A stretch of DNA of 64,000 nucleotides from Alphaproteobacteria bacterium (GTDB taxonomy: Bacteria > Pseudomonadota > Alphaproteobacteria > Reyranellales > Reyranellaceae). This document shows, piece by piece, positions 16,927-24,879 of the stretch. Numbering within the stretch: position 1 is the stretch's first letter; the number at the start of each line of letters is the position of its first letter. The position numbers were made by a program, and so were the translations under genes. The stretch lies in assembly GCA_019635875.1 (NCBI GenBank), contig JAHBYP010000007.1, positions 124,001-188,000 of the forward strand. Direction: 5' to 3'. The notes under the pieces are model-generated. The model made no database searches. It was not told where the DNA came from and saw only the letters and a list, made by a program, of their open reading frames with translations.

Positions 16927-18282
16927 TCAGGCATTCGAATAGCGCTGTGCCGCCTCGGCGTAGCCGATGCGCTTCTCCGGCGGCAGCTCGGGATAGCGCG
17001 TGCGCAGATGCGCCAGGATCACGCGCACGTCCTTGCTGCTGTCGGCGCGCACGGCACTGTCGACGAACATCTGCTTCAGCACGTCCTGCTGCGCATGGCT
17101 GCCGCCCAGCCGGTACATCTCCGACAGCACCGGGCGCATGGCGTCGAGCGCGGCCTGGTGCTCGCCCTTGCGATGCGCGATCACCGCCTCGCAGATCGGC
17201 ACCGCGACGCGCCCGACGATCGGCGCGATGGTTCCCTTGCCGCGGCCGAACGCGCGCATCTCGTCCAGCATCGCGTCGGCGGCGCCGAAGCGGCCTGTGG
17301 CGGTCAGCGCCATCATCCAGTGCGGCAGGGTAAAGCTCGACAGGCAGTCGCCGATGCGCGCCTCGGCCTTGTCGGCGATCTCGACCCAGCGATTGCCGAC
17401 ATTCACGCCATGGCGCTCCAGCCGGAACAGCATCGAGGCGGCGTTCTGCACGTCGATGTAGACGTCGGGCTGCGCCTTGGTCAGGGCCGAGTCGAAATTG
17501 CGGAAGCCGCGGTCGTAGAGCTCCAGCACCCTGTCGGTCTCGCGCCGCTCGAGGTGGAACATCGCGCGGTGCCACCACAGGTGATGCTTGAGGTTGTTGC
17601 CGCCGTCCCAGTGCTTCTCCAGCCCGTCGAGCCAGGCGATGCCGTCCTCGTGCCGGCCCTGCATCTCCATGACGTGCGCCACGGCATGCGTGCCCCACAG
17701 ATCGCCGGGATCGATGGCGATCGCCTCGCGCCCGGCCGGCTCGGCGTCGTCGTAGTTGCCGGTCTCCTCGTGCGCGAAGCACAGGCACGACAGCAGGGTG
17801 GCGTAGCCCGGCAGCTCGCGGCCCCAGTGTTCGGCGACGCGCACCACAGAGTCGCGCATGGTGCGCGCGCGGCCGAGCCAGAAATAGTTGAAGTGCGAGA
17901 GGCGCAGCGCCAGCACGTCGGTCGGCGTCTCGGTAAGGATGTTCTCCCAGCTCGCCAGCGCGGCGTCGAGGTCGCCCTCGACCCACTGCTCGAGCGCGTC
18001 GATGTGCTGTATCTCGCGCCGCGACGCGCGCCTGGCTCCCGCGCGTGCCGCCAGCGCCGCCTCGCGGGCCGTCGCGATGTTCGCCTGCTTGTAGGACAGC
18101 ATGGCGAAATAGCCCTTCAGGCACTGCGCCAGCGCGAACTGCGGATCGGCGGCGAGCGCGGCGGCGAGATGCTGGGGCGTGTCGAGGCGGTACTTGATGT
18201 AGCCGAGCGTGGCGCGATTGAAGGCGTCGGCGGCGTCGGCCGACGCGCAGGTCAGCGTCAGGCCGTGCAGGTCCTGTAGCAT
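16927..18282 (-). CDS. Tetratricopeptide repeat protein, TTC38-like
   Basis: 451 residues, a helical repeat protein with the hallmarks of the TTC38 family: LDTPQHLAAALAADPQFALAQ, EIQHIDALEQWVEGDLDAAL, the central GTHAVAHVMEMQGRHEDGI, and LKHHLWWHRAMFHLERRE. No signal peptide is seen, so it is probably cytoplasmic. Bacterial TTC38 homologues are widespread in soil alphaproteobacteria, and their role is unknown. The length agrees with the family. It is transcribed alone, divergent from the CoA transferase at 18460. Confidence 0.88.
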   Translation of the reverse strand: MLQDLHGLTLTCASADAADAFNRATLGYIKYRLDTPQHLAAALAADPQFALAQCLKGYFAMLSYKQANIATAREAALAARAGARRASRREIQHIDALEQWVEGDLDAALASWENILTETPTDVLALRLSHFNYFWLGRARTMRDSVVRVAEHWGRELPGYATLLSCLCFAHEETGNYDDAEPAGREAIAIDPGDLWGTHAVAHVMEMQGRHEDGIAWLDGLEKHWDGGNNLKHHLWWHRAMFHLERRETDRVLELYDRGFRNFDSALTKAQPDVYIDVQNAASMLFRLERHGVNVGNRWVEIADKAEARIGDCLSSFTLPHWMMALTATGRFGAADAMLDEMRAFGRGKGTIAPIVGRVAVPICEAVIAHRKGEHQAALDAMRPVLSEMYRLGGSHAQQDVLKQMFVDSAVRADSSKDVRVILAHLRTRYPELPPEKRIGYAEAAQRYSNA

Positions 18283-18400
18283 GGCGGTGTCGTTCGCTCT
18301 CCCTCTCGGCGCGAACCCTCCCGCGCGCGGTGCATGAAGTCAAACGGATGATTGTGCTAGGACTGCCGGCACACGCCGGGCTTGGTGGTTTGGCGCTCTG

Positions 18401-18430
18401 CTCCCTCTCCCCGCAGGCGGGGAGAGGGAG
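18401..18430. repeat. Repeat family C, single hairpin
   Basis: A near-perfect palindrome with CTCCCTCTCCCCGC arms, in the divergent gap between the TTC38-like and CoA transferase genes, 30 bp before the latter's start. Confidence 0.88.
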
Positions 18431-18459
18431 TGGTCCTGGGTGCAGGGGAGAAGCGCCTG

Positions 18460-19833
18460 ATGCCGATCCGATTGATGCACGATGTGCTGAAGCTCGCCGG
18501 GCGCATGCCGCGCGCCGACGACGATGTGCGCTTCAGCGGCGGCGATCCGGTGTTTCCGACGCCCTTCGCCATCGGCTCGGCTGGCGCAGCGGCGCTGGGC
18601 GCGATCGGCGTGGCGGCGAGCGATCTGTGGCGGCTGCGCAGCGGGCGCGGCCAGTCGGTGGCGGTCGATCTGCGCGCCGCCGCCGCCTCGCTGCGCTCCA
18701 ACACCTACGTGCTGCGCGACGGCCGCAAGCCCGTAAGCTGGGATCCGCTGGCGGGCCATTACGCCACGGCAGATGGCCGGCACATGTTCCTGCACACCAA
18801 CCATCCGCACCATCGCGCCGGCGCGCTGCGTGTGAGCGGCGCGAAGAGCGAGGATCGCGCCGGCCTCGCCGCCGCCGTCGCCGAGTGGAAGGGCCAGGAC
18901 ATCGAGGACGCGATCGCCGCGGCCGGCATGGTCGGCGGGCTGACGCGCACGCAGGCGGAGTGGGCGGCACATCCGCATGGCCAGGCGGTGTCGACGCTGC
19001 CGCTGTTCGAGATCGTGAAGATCGGCGAGGCGCCGCCGCAGAAGCTGCCGGCGGGCGACCGGCCGCTCGCCGGCATTCGCGTGCTCGACCTGACGCGCGT
19101 GCTGGCCGGCCCGACCTGCGGGCGCGTGCTGGCGGAGAATGGCGCCGAGATCCTGCACATCGCCGCCGAGCATCTGCCGTACCAGACCGACCTGCTGATG
19201 GACACCGGCCACGGCAAGCGCGGCGCCTATCTCGACCTGCGCGATGCCGCCAACGTCGAGACGCTCAAGGCGCTGGTGAGGGGCGCGCATGTCTTCAGCC
19301 AGGGCTATCGGCCGGGCACGCTGGCCGCGCGCGGCTTCTCGCCCGAGGCGCTGGCGGCGCTGCGGCCGGGCATCGTCTGCCTCAGCCTGTGCGCCTACTC
19401 GCACGCCGGGCCGTGGGCCGACCGCCGCGGCTTCGACTCCATCGTGCAGAACGTCACCGGCATGGCGGTGGCCGGCAGCTCGCTCGAGAAGCCGCGCAAC
19501 ATGCCGGTGCAGGCCAATGACTACATCGCGGGCTACATCGGCGCGCTGGGCGTGATGCTGGCGCTGCACAGGCGCGCCACCGAGGGCGGCTCGTGGCTGG
19601 TCCGCCTGTCGCTGGTGCAGGTCGCGCACTGGATCGGCGGGCTGGGCACGCTCGATGCGTCGAACGCCCGGGCCGAGCTCGCCGATGACGAGATCGCGGC
19701 GATCACCATGGAGAGCGACGGCCCGTTCGGCCGCCTGCGCCACCTCAAGCCGGTCGTGCAGCTCTCCGAGACGCCATGCTTCTACGCCCGGCCGGCCGAA
19801 CCGCTGGGCAGCTCGCGGCCGGAATGGCTGTGA
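18460..19833 (+). CDS. CaiB/BaiF family (class III) CoA transferase, apparently permuted or two-part
   Basis: 457 residues. From about residue 205 the sequence reads as the start of a classical CaiB/BaiF enzyme (GIRVLDLTRVLAGPTCGRVL, then DTGHGKRGAYLDLRD). The first 190 residues (PFAIGSAGAAALGAIGVAASDLW, SGRGQSVAVDLRAAAAS) look like the C-terminal half of the same family. The order therefore looks permuted or duplicated. Class III enzymes move CoA between carboxylic acids through a catalytic Asp. The partner acid is unknown. AGGGGAG lies about 10 nt before the chosen ATG. It is followed by the ArsR promoter 10 bp after the stop. Confidence 0.8.
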   Translation: MPIRLMHDVLKLAGRMPRADDDVRFSGGDPVFPTPFAIGSAGAAALGAIGVAASDLWRLRSGRGQSVAVDLRAAAASLRSNTYVLRDGRKPVSWDPLAGHYATADGRHMFLHTNHPHHRAGALRVSGAKSEDRAGLAAAVAEWKGQDIEDAIAAAGMVGGLTRTQAEWAAHPHGQAVSTLPLFEIVKIGEAPPQKLPAGDRPLAGIRVLDLTRVLAGPTCGRVLAENGAEILHIAAEHLPYQTDLLMDTGHGKRGAYLDLRDAANVETLKALVRGAHVFSQGYRPGTLAARGFSPEALAALRPGIVCLSLCAYSHAGPWADRRGFDSIVQNVTGMAVAGSSLEKPRNMPVQANDYIAGYIGALGVMLALHRRATEGGSWLVRLSLVQVAHWIGGLGTLDASNARAELADDEIAAITMESDGPFGRLRHLKPVVQLSETPCFYARPAEPLGSSRPEWL

Positions 19834-19840
19834 TTAAGTA

Positions 19841-19868
19841 TTGACTTAATTAAGTAGAGACTTATATG
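19841..19868 (+). promoter_or_regulatory. Predicted AT-rich promoter with palindromic operator (ArsR-SRPBCC operon)
   Basis: -35 TTGACT (19841-19846) and -10 TATATG (19863-19868) are 16 bp apart. Between and over them lies a perfect 12-bp palindrome ACTTAATTAAGT (19844-19855). The half ATTAAGTA occurs at 19833-19840 and again at 19849-19856, one and a half helical turns apart. The placement fits autorepression by the ArsR-type product. The transcript would start only a few bases before the ATG. Confidence 0.6.
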
Positions 19869-19875
19869 GAGGCTC

Positions 19876-20199
19876 ATGGAGAGCCTCACCGCGCTGGCGG
19901 ATCCGACCCGCCGCAGGATCGTTGAGATGCTGGGCAAGGGCGAGCGCGCCGCCGGCGACATCGCCGAGCATTTCGCCGTCAGTGGTCCGGCGATCTCGCA
20001 GCACCTGAAGGTGCTCAGGGACGCCAGGCTGGTCGCGGTGCGCGTCGACGGGCAGCGCCGGATCTACCGACTCGATCCGGCCGGGCTCGAGGAGATCGAC
20101 CACTGGCTGGCCGATGTGCGGCGCTTCTGGAAAGGGCGACTCGACGCCCTGGAGCACGCGCTGCGCGAGACGCCGGCCAAGCAACGGAGAAGATCATGA
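19876..20199 (+). CDS. ArsR family winged-helix transcriptional regulator
   Basis: 107 residues. The wHTH is complete: LADPTRRRIVEMLGKGERAAGDIAEHF, the recognition helix SGPAISQHLKVLRDARLV, and the wing DGQRRIYRLDP. No ArsR-type metal-binding cysteines are present, so it belongs to the metal-independent group (SdpR-like) that usually represses a linked SRPBCC protein gene. It overlaps that gene (20196) by ATGA. GGAGG is only 3 nt from ATG, an unusually short spacing. It probably binds the palindrome at 19844-19855. Confidence 0.88.
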   Translation: MESLTALADPTRRRIVEMLGKGERAAGDIAEHFAVSGPAISQHLKVLRDARLVAVRVDGQRRIYRLDPAGLEEIDHWLADVRRFWKGRLDALEHALRETPAKQRRRS

Positions 20200-20741
20200 G
20201 CGAGTATGGCGTGGTGCTCGATGCCGGCACGATCCGCTTCGAGCGACTCCTGCCCGGTCCGATCGAGCGGGTGTGGGAGTTCCTCACCGATCCCGTCCAG
20301 CGCGCCAAGTGGTTCGCCGGCGGACCGATCGAGCCGCGCGTCGGCGGCAGGCTCGAGCTGCGGTTCAAGCATCGCAACCTGATGACCACGGACGAGCCGG
20401 TGCCGGAGAAGTACCGGGACGTCACCGACAAGGGCATGATCTTTCGCAGCGAGGTGACGCGCTGGGAGCCGCCGCGCGTGCTCGGCTTCACCTTCAGCGA
20501 GCCCAAGGACGGCGTGCCGCCGTCGGAGGTGATCTTCGAGCTCACATCAGAAGGCGACAAGGTTCGGTTGGTGCTGACGCATCGGCTGCTGTCGGGCCGC
20601 GACGAGATGGCCGATGTCTCCGGCGGCTGGCATCTCCATCTCGAGATGCTGACGGCCCGGCTCGAGGGCCGCACGCCGCCGCAGATGTGGGCGACGCACG
20701 CGAAGCTCGAGCAGGCGTACGCCGAGCGCCTGCCGCGGTGA
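20196..20741 (+). CDS. SRPBCC (AHSA1-like) domain protein
   Basis: 181 residues with the START/AHSA1 pattern: IRFERLLPGPIERVWEFLTDPVQRAKWF, then GGRLELRF, WEPPRVLGFTFSE and a C-terminal GGWHLHLEMLTARLEG. These small helix-grip proteins bind hydrophobic ligands. Those paired with ArsR repressors are common and poorly defined; some may sense or detoxify small molecules. It is co-translated with the ArsR gene by an ATGA overlap, so its level should follow release of that repressor. A family B repeat follows. Confidence 0.87.
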   Translation: MSEYGVVLDAGTIRFERLLPGPIERVWEFLTDPVQRAKWFAGGPIEPRVGGRLELRFKHRNLMTTDEPVPEKYRDVTDKGMIFRSEVTRWEPPRVLGFTFSEPKDGVPPSEVIFELTSEGDKVRLVLTHRLLSGRDEMADVSGGWHLHLEMLTARLEGRTPPQMWATHAKLEQAYAERLPR

Positions 20742-20798
20742 TCGGGGGCAACCCGTTCACCCCGAGCGGATCGCGATCCGGACGGATTGAGTCCTGGC

Positions 20799-20926
20799 TG
20801 TCATCCCGAGCGCAGCGAGGGATCTCCTTGGGAGCGCCGGCGTCCCGCCGGCATCTTCATGAGCCGGCGGGACGCCGGCGCTCCCAGGAAGGCACTCTGG
20901 ATCCCTCGCTGCGCTCGGGATGACAG
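20799..20926. repeat. Repeat family B copy 2 with a second hairpin nested inside
   Basis: The outer arms are the family B pair (TGTCATCCCGAGCGCAGCGA and complement). The centre is replaced by another inverted repeat of GGGAGCGCCGGCGTCCCGCC type. The 3' gene of each neighbour ends or starts just outside. Confidence 0.9.
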
Positions 20927-20934
20927 AGGGATCG

Positions 20935-21582
20935 TCACTGCGCCGCCGCTCCCGGCATATCGCGTGCGCGGATGCGATCGAGCGCGCGGTCGAGGAAGTC
21001 GAGGCGGTCCTGGCCCCAGTAGCGCTCGCCCTCGAGCACGAAGGTCGGTGCGCCGAACACGCCCAGCCGCTCGGCTTCCTCGCTGTACTGGCGATAGAGC
21101 GCCTGCACGGGCTCGCTGGTCTCGGCCGCCACCAGCTCGGCGCCGGGCAGGCCGTTCTCGTCGGCCACGTCGCGGCGCACCCCGGCCTGCGACGTGTCGC
21201 GCTCCTCCGCCCACAGCGCTCGCAGGAGCGCGTGGCTGAGACGCAGCGCGTCCAGCCCGCGTAGCTGGGCGGCGATCACCGTCCAGCCCGGCCGCTTGTT
21301 CCACGCGGGATCGGTGACGATCTCCGGATAGTATTTCGGCTTCAGCACCAGCGGCATGCCGAGATGCCGGCGCCAGCGATCGAGCTCGAGCTCGTGATAG
21401 GTGCGGCGCGGCTGCGGGCGCGTGCGCAGCGGCACGCCGCCGGTCCTGGGCACGACGACCTGGAAGTCGTAGGGCTTGAGCACGAGCCTCGCGCGGTGGC
21501 GGCGCACGATGTCCTGCAGGCGCGGGCCCATGAAGTACGCCCAGGGCGAGGACAGGCTGTAGAAGCAGGCAAGCTCGATCAT
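20935..21582 (-). CDS. DsbA-fold 2-hydroxychromene-2-carboxylate isomerase-like protein
   Basis: 215 residues. It has a kappa-class GST/DsbA fold: the start IELACFYSLSSPWAYF places serine where thioredoxin folds have CxxC. Central helices follow, then the late FGAPTFVLEGERYWGQDRLDFLDRAL with the cis-proline (GAPTF). In NahD this serine activates glutathione for isomerisation of a naphthalene breakdown intermediate. It overlaps the upstream CoA ligase by ATGA, so a role in aromatic acid catabolism is plausible. The exact substrate is unknown. Confidence 0.85.
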   Translation of the reverse strand: MIELACFYSLSSPWAYFMGPRLQDIVRRHRARLVLKPYDFQVVVPRTGGVPLRTRPQPRRTYHELELDRWRRHLGMPLVLKPKYYPEIVTDPAWNKRPGWTVIAAQLRGLDALRLSHALLRALWAEERDTSQAGVRRDVADENGLPGAELVAAETSEPVQALYRQYSEEAERLGVFGAPTFVLEGERYWGQDRLDFLDRALDRIRARDMPGAAAQ

Positions 21583-23198
21583 GCGACGCGGCCGATCTTC
21601 TCGCGCCTTACGCGGATGCCGGCGGCCTCGCGATCCCAGGTATCGGCGGTGACGCCCTCGCTGCGCAGCAGATGCTTCTGCACCTTCTGCGTCGGCGTCT
21701 TGGGCAGCTCGGCGACGATGCGCACGTAGCGCGGCACCATGAAATGCGCCATGCGCGGCACGAGGAAACGGATCAGCTCGGCCGGATCGAGGCTGGCGCC
21801 CTGGGCCAGCGACACCGCCACCAGCACCTCGTCCTCGGCGTGCTCACTGGCGACGGCGACGGCGGCGGCTTCCTTCACCGCCGGATGGGCGCAGATCTCG
21901 GTCTCGACCTCGAAGGAGGAGATGTTCTCACCGCGCCGGCGGATCGCGTCCTTCATGCGGTCGACGAAGAAGTAGTTGCCCTCGGCATCGGTACGAAAGG
22001 CGTCGCCGGTATGGAACCAGCCGTTGCGCCAGGCGCGCGCCGTGGCTTCGGGGTTCCTGTAATAGCCGTGGTTCATCGCCCAGGGCCGGTCGGTGCGCAC
22101 GATCAGCTCACCGGCCTCGCCCGGCGCCACCTCGCAATCGTTGTCGTCGACGATGCGCACCTCGACGCCGGCGCGCGGCCGGCCGGCGGTGGTCAGCGGC
22201 CCGGGATTGCGCCCCGAAACGATCGGCGAGGACACCTCGGTCATGTTGAACACGGTATAGACGTCGCAGCCGAAGCGCCGCGAGAACGCCTCGGAATCTT
22301 CGCACAACGGCACCATGATCGCTGAGCGCAGGGTATGCGCGCGATCCTCGGGGCCGGGCGCGCGCTTGACCAGGAAGGTCGCCATCACGCCCAGCAGCAC
22401 CGTGCTGGTCGCCTGCGTCCGGGTGACGACCTCCCAGAACGAGGCCGTGTCGAAGGCGTCGACGACACTGATCGAGCCGCCGAGCAGCAGCATGGCGTAG
22501 GCCGGACCGGCGCCGCCGACATGGAACATCGGCAGGTTCAGCATGAAGCGGTCCTCGGCGCCGAGGAAGAAGAACGACTCACTGGCCGCGGTGTAGAGAT
22601 GCACGTAGGAGGTCAGCACGCCCTTGGACGGCCCGGTGGTCCCCGACGTGTAGATGATGGTCTGCGTGTCCCACGGCATGATCTCGCGCGAGAATGCCGC
22701 GGGCGCGCCGGATGGCGACAGCGTCGCGGCGTCGTGGATCGCCATGCCGGGGATCGAGGCGGCCCTGCCGCCGATGACGACGGCCTGCCTGAGCTTCGCG
22801 CGGTCGATGTCGGCGAGGCGACCGTACAGATCGGCGTGCGCGACGATCAGCGCGGCGTCGGAGTTTTCGATCACATGCTCGAGGATGCGGCCGCGATAGG
22901 CGAGGTTCACCGGCACATAGACCGCGCCGATGCAGTTCAGCCCGAACCAGACGCGCAGCGCGTCGGGCCCGTTGGGCAGCCATGACAGCACGTGCTCGCC
23001 CTGCTGCACGCCGAGAAGCTGGAAGCCGAGCGCCGCCTGGCGCGCGATGTCCAGGGTCTGGCGATAGGTCCAGCTCGTGCCGTCGGCAAAGATCGCGTAG
23101 GTCTTGTCCGGCGTCTCGGCGGCGCGCCGTTCCAGCACGTGCCGCAACACGCAATCCTCGGGCGCGGGGATCCGCTTGTCGTGCCAGGTGCGGCTCAT
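21579..23198 (-). CDS. AMP-dependent acyl-CoA synthetase/ligase (ANL superfamily)
   Basis: 539 residues. The P-loop-like adenylate motif is IIYTSGTTGPSKGVL (about 180-195). Later motifs are GWFHTGDAFRTDAEGNYFFVDRMKD and the C-terminal PKTPTQKVQKHLLR with the catalytic Lys. It activates a carboxylic acid as the adenylate and transfers it to CoA. FNMTEVSSP and the neighbours resemble crotonobetaine/carnitine- or aryl-CoA ligases. GGAGG before ATG at 23198 fixed the start. The gene overlaps the isomerase by ATGA; the thioesterase gene 92 bp upstream could act on the same CoA esters. Confidence 0.88.
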   Translation of the reverse strand: MSRTWHDKRIPAPEDCVLRHVLERRAAETPDKTYAIFADGTSWTYRQTLDIARQAALGFQLLGVQQGEHVLSWLPNGPDALRVWFGLNCIGAVYVPVNLAYRGRILEHVIENSDAALIVAHADLYGRLADIDRAKLRQAVVIGGRAASIPGMAIHDAATLSPSGAPAAFSREIMPWDTQTIIYTSGTTGPSKGVLTSYVHLYTAASESFFFLGAEDRFMLNLPMFHVGGAGPAYAMLLLGGSISVVDAFDTASFWEVVTRTQATSTVLLGVMATFLVKRAPGPEDRAHTLRSAIMVPLCEDSEAFSRRFGCDVYTVFNMTEVSSPIVSGRNPGPLTTAGRPRAGVEVRIVDDNDCEVAPGEAGELIVRTDRPWAMNHGYYRNPEATARAWRNGWFHTGDAFRTDAEGNYFFVDRMKDAIRRRGENISSFEVETEICAHPAVKEAAAVAVASEHAEDEVLVAVSLAQGASLDPAELIRFLVPRMAHFMVPRYVRIVAELPKTPTQKVQKHLLRSEGVTADTWDREAAGIRVRREKIGRVA

Positions 23199-23290
23199 GC
23201 GTGCCTCCTGCGACGGCCCGCGGCTTTCCCCCGGAGGCCGGCGTCGGCGCATGGTGGGGCAATCGCCCGCGTCGGCAAAGCGAATCCGCG

Positions 23291-24208
23291 CTACGCGGGC
23301 AGGCGCAGGATGCTGGCCGCCAGGCGTTCGCGATCTTCAGCGGTGAACGGCGTGATCTTGCGTGCCTTCTGGTCGAACAGCACGCCCACGCCATCGGCCG
23401 CCGCCGCCAGCTCGCCCGAGTCGGCGTCGAACAGGAAGTGCGCGAGGTGCATGGTCTTGTCGGTCGCCGCCAGCAGGCCGCTCTTGACCACGCTGAGCGC
23501 GCCGGCGGCGAGCGGCCGGCGAATCTCGTTGCGCAGCTCCAGCACCACCGTGCCCTGGTCGCGTTCGCGCATTTCCAGGCGGTCGAAACCCACGCCCTGC
23601 CAGAAGCCCGGCGCGCCGTCGGAGTAGCGGGCGAAGTGGAAGCGCGGCAGCAGCAGGCCTTCGGCGTCGCATTCCTCGGGCTGCACGACACCCTGGCAGA
23701 TGGTGAACAGCCCGGCGGCTTCGGCGCGATCGAGCGTCAGGTCGGGCAGGGGTCCGCGCGAGCCCGCGGTGCGCGGCCGGGCGTTGGCCGGCAGCGCCAC
23801 GCGCCCGGCTTGCGCGCGCTCGCGGAACGCCGACGGCCATGCCGCCGCCCTGCCGTGCGTATCGACGCAGCGCGTCACCTGTCGCACGGTGCCCGCCACC
23901 TCGCCGTTCAGCGCGCTGCGGATCTCGTGATAGGCGACAAGCGTCGACTCGCCGACCTCGACCGGAGCCGAGGCGACCTCCCAGGCGTCGGCGGCGAAGA
24001 GCTCGCGGTGATAGCGCACGTGATCCTCGACCGTGCGCACCTTCAATCCTGCGGCGGCGAGCGCGCGCGGCCCGAGACCCAGCGCGGCGTGCAGATAGCG
24101 TCCGCCGTCCCAGGCGAAGGACGGGAAGTGCTGGACGTTGAGGTGGTCGTTCTCGTCGCACTGCCAGGTGTTGACGCAGCCGCGCGCGGTGGAGATCAGG
24201 TCGGTCAT
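23291..24208 (-). CDS. Double-hotdog acyl-CoA thioesterase-like protein
   Basis: 305 residues in two similar halves. The first (residues 1-140) has WQCDENDHLNVQHF, the usual Asp/Asn of 4-hydroxybenzoyl-CoA thioesterase-like hotdogs, and VRYHRELFAADAWEV. The second (about 165-290) has CDAEGLLLPRFHFARYSDG and TMHLAHFLFDADSGELAA. The protein probably hydrolyses an acyl-CoA in the cytosol. It lies beside the CoA ligase, on the same strand, and may release or proof-read its product. Divergent from the NIPSNAP gene. Confidence 0.78.
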   Translation of the reverse strand: MTDLISTARGCVNTWQCDENDHLNVQHFPSFAWDGGRYLHAALGLGPRALAAAGLKVRTVEDHVRYHRELFAADAWEVASAPVEVGESTLVAYHEIRSALNGEVAGTVRQVTRCVDTHGRAAAWPSAFRERAQAGRVALPANARPRTAGSRGPLPDLTLDRAEAAGLFTICQGVVQPEECDAEGLLLPRFHFARYSDGAPGFWQGVGFDRLEMRERDQGTVVLELRNEIRRPLAAGALSVVKSGLLAATDKTMHLAHFLFDADSGELAAAADGVGVLFDQKARKITPFTAEDRERLAASILRLPA

Positions 24209-24291
24209 CGCGCCTGCGCCTGTAGCATCGCCTCGACCGCCGCGCCATCGCGGCGCTAGGATCGCGCCGCCATGCGAACTGGGAGACGCCG

Positions 24292-24606
24292 ATGATCTAC
24301 GAGCTGCGCACCTACAACGTGAAGCCCGAGCACGCCGCCGATGTCGTCGCGGTCTACGAGCAGTATGGCTGGCCGCAACTCAGGAAGTGGCGCAAGAACC
24401 TGGTCGGCTACTTCATCAGCGACATCGGCCCGCTGCACCAGATCGTGCATCTGTGGAAGTTCGCCGACCACGCCGCGCGCGACCATCAATGGGCCAGCTT
24501 GCGCGCCAATCCCAAGTTCGTCGATTTCGGCCGCCGCATCCGGCCGATGCTGGCCTCGCAGGAGAACAAGATCCTCAAGGCCGCGCCATGGAGCCCGAAG
24601 GTCTGA
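24292..24606 (+). CDS. NIPSNAP family protein
   Basis: 104 residues with the dimeric alpha-beta barrel NIPSNAP pattern: MIYELRTYNVKPEHAADVVAVYE, HLWKFADHAARDHQWASLRANP and the C-terminal QENKILKAAPWSP. The biochemical role of bacterial members is unclear; they commonly sit in catabolic clusters. GGGAG precedes the ATG. It is divergent from the thioesterase gene (83 bp apart). Confidence 0.87.
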   Translation: MIYELRTYNVKPEHAADVVAVYEQYGWPQLRKWRKNLVGYFISDIGPLHQIVHLWKFADHAARDHQWASLRANPKFVDFGRRIRPMLASQENKILKAAPWSPKV

Positions 24607-24619
24607 CGGGAGCACGACC

Positions 24620-24741
24620 TGTCGTCGCGAGCGCAGCTTTCCTTGGAAGCGCCGTCGTCCCGCCGGCATCTTCTGGGGCCGGCGGGACGCCGGCGCTCGC
24701 AGGAAGAAATCCTCGATCCCTCGCCGCGCTCGGGATGACAG
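24620..24741. repeat. Repeat family B copy 3, diverged, with nested hairpin
   Basis: The outer arms are degraded on the left (GTCGTCGCGAGCGCAG) but intact on the right (CTCGGGATGACAG). The same GCGCCGGCGTCCCGCC-type nested hairpin as in copy 2 occupies the middle. A further half element (GCCGGCGCTCGCA) lies just downstream. Confidence 0.85.
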
Positions 24742-24879
24742 ACGGCTCCGGTGGAATGCCGGCGCTCGCACTCGCGCAAACCTGATGCTTCCGCAGCGCG
24801 GACCCGCGCGTCTCGACCATCGCCACGAAATCCACCAACATGCGCGCCGCTTGCATCGAGACGAGGGAGAGCCGGCCGC

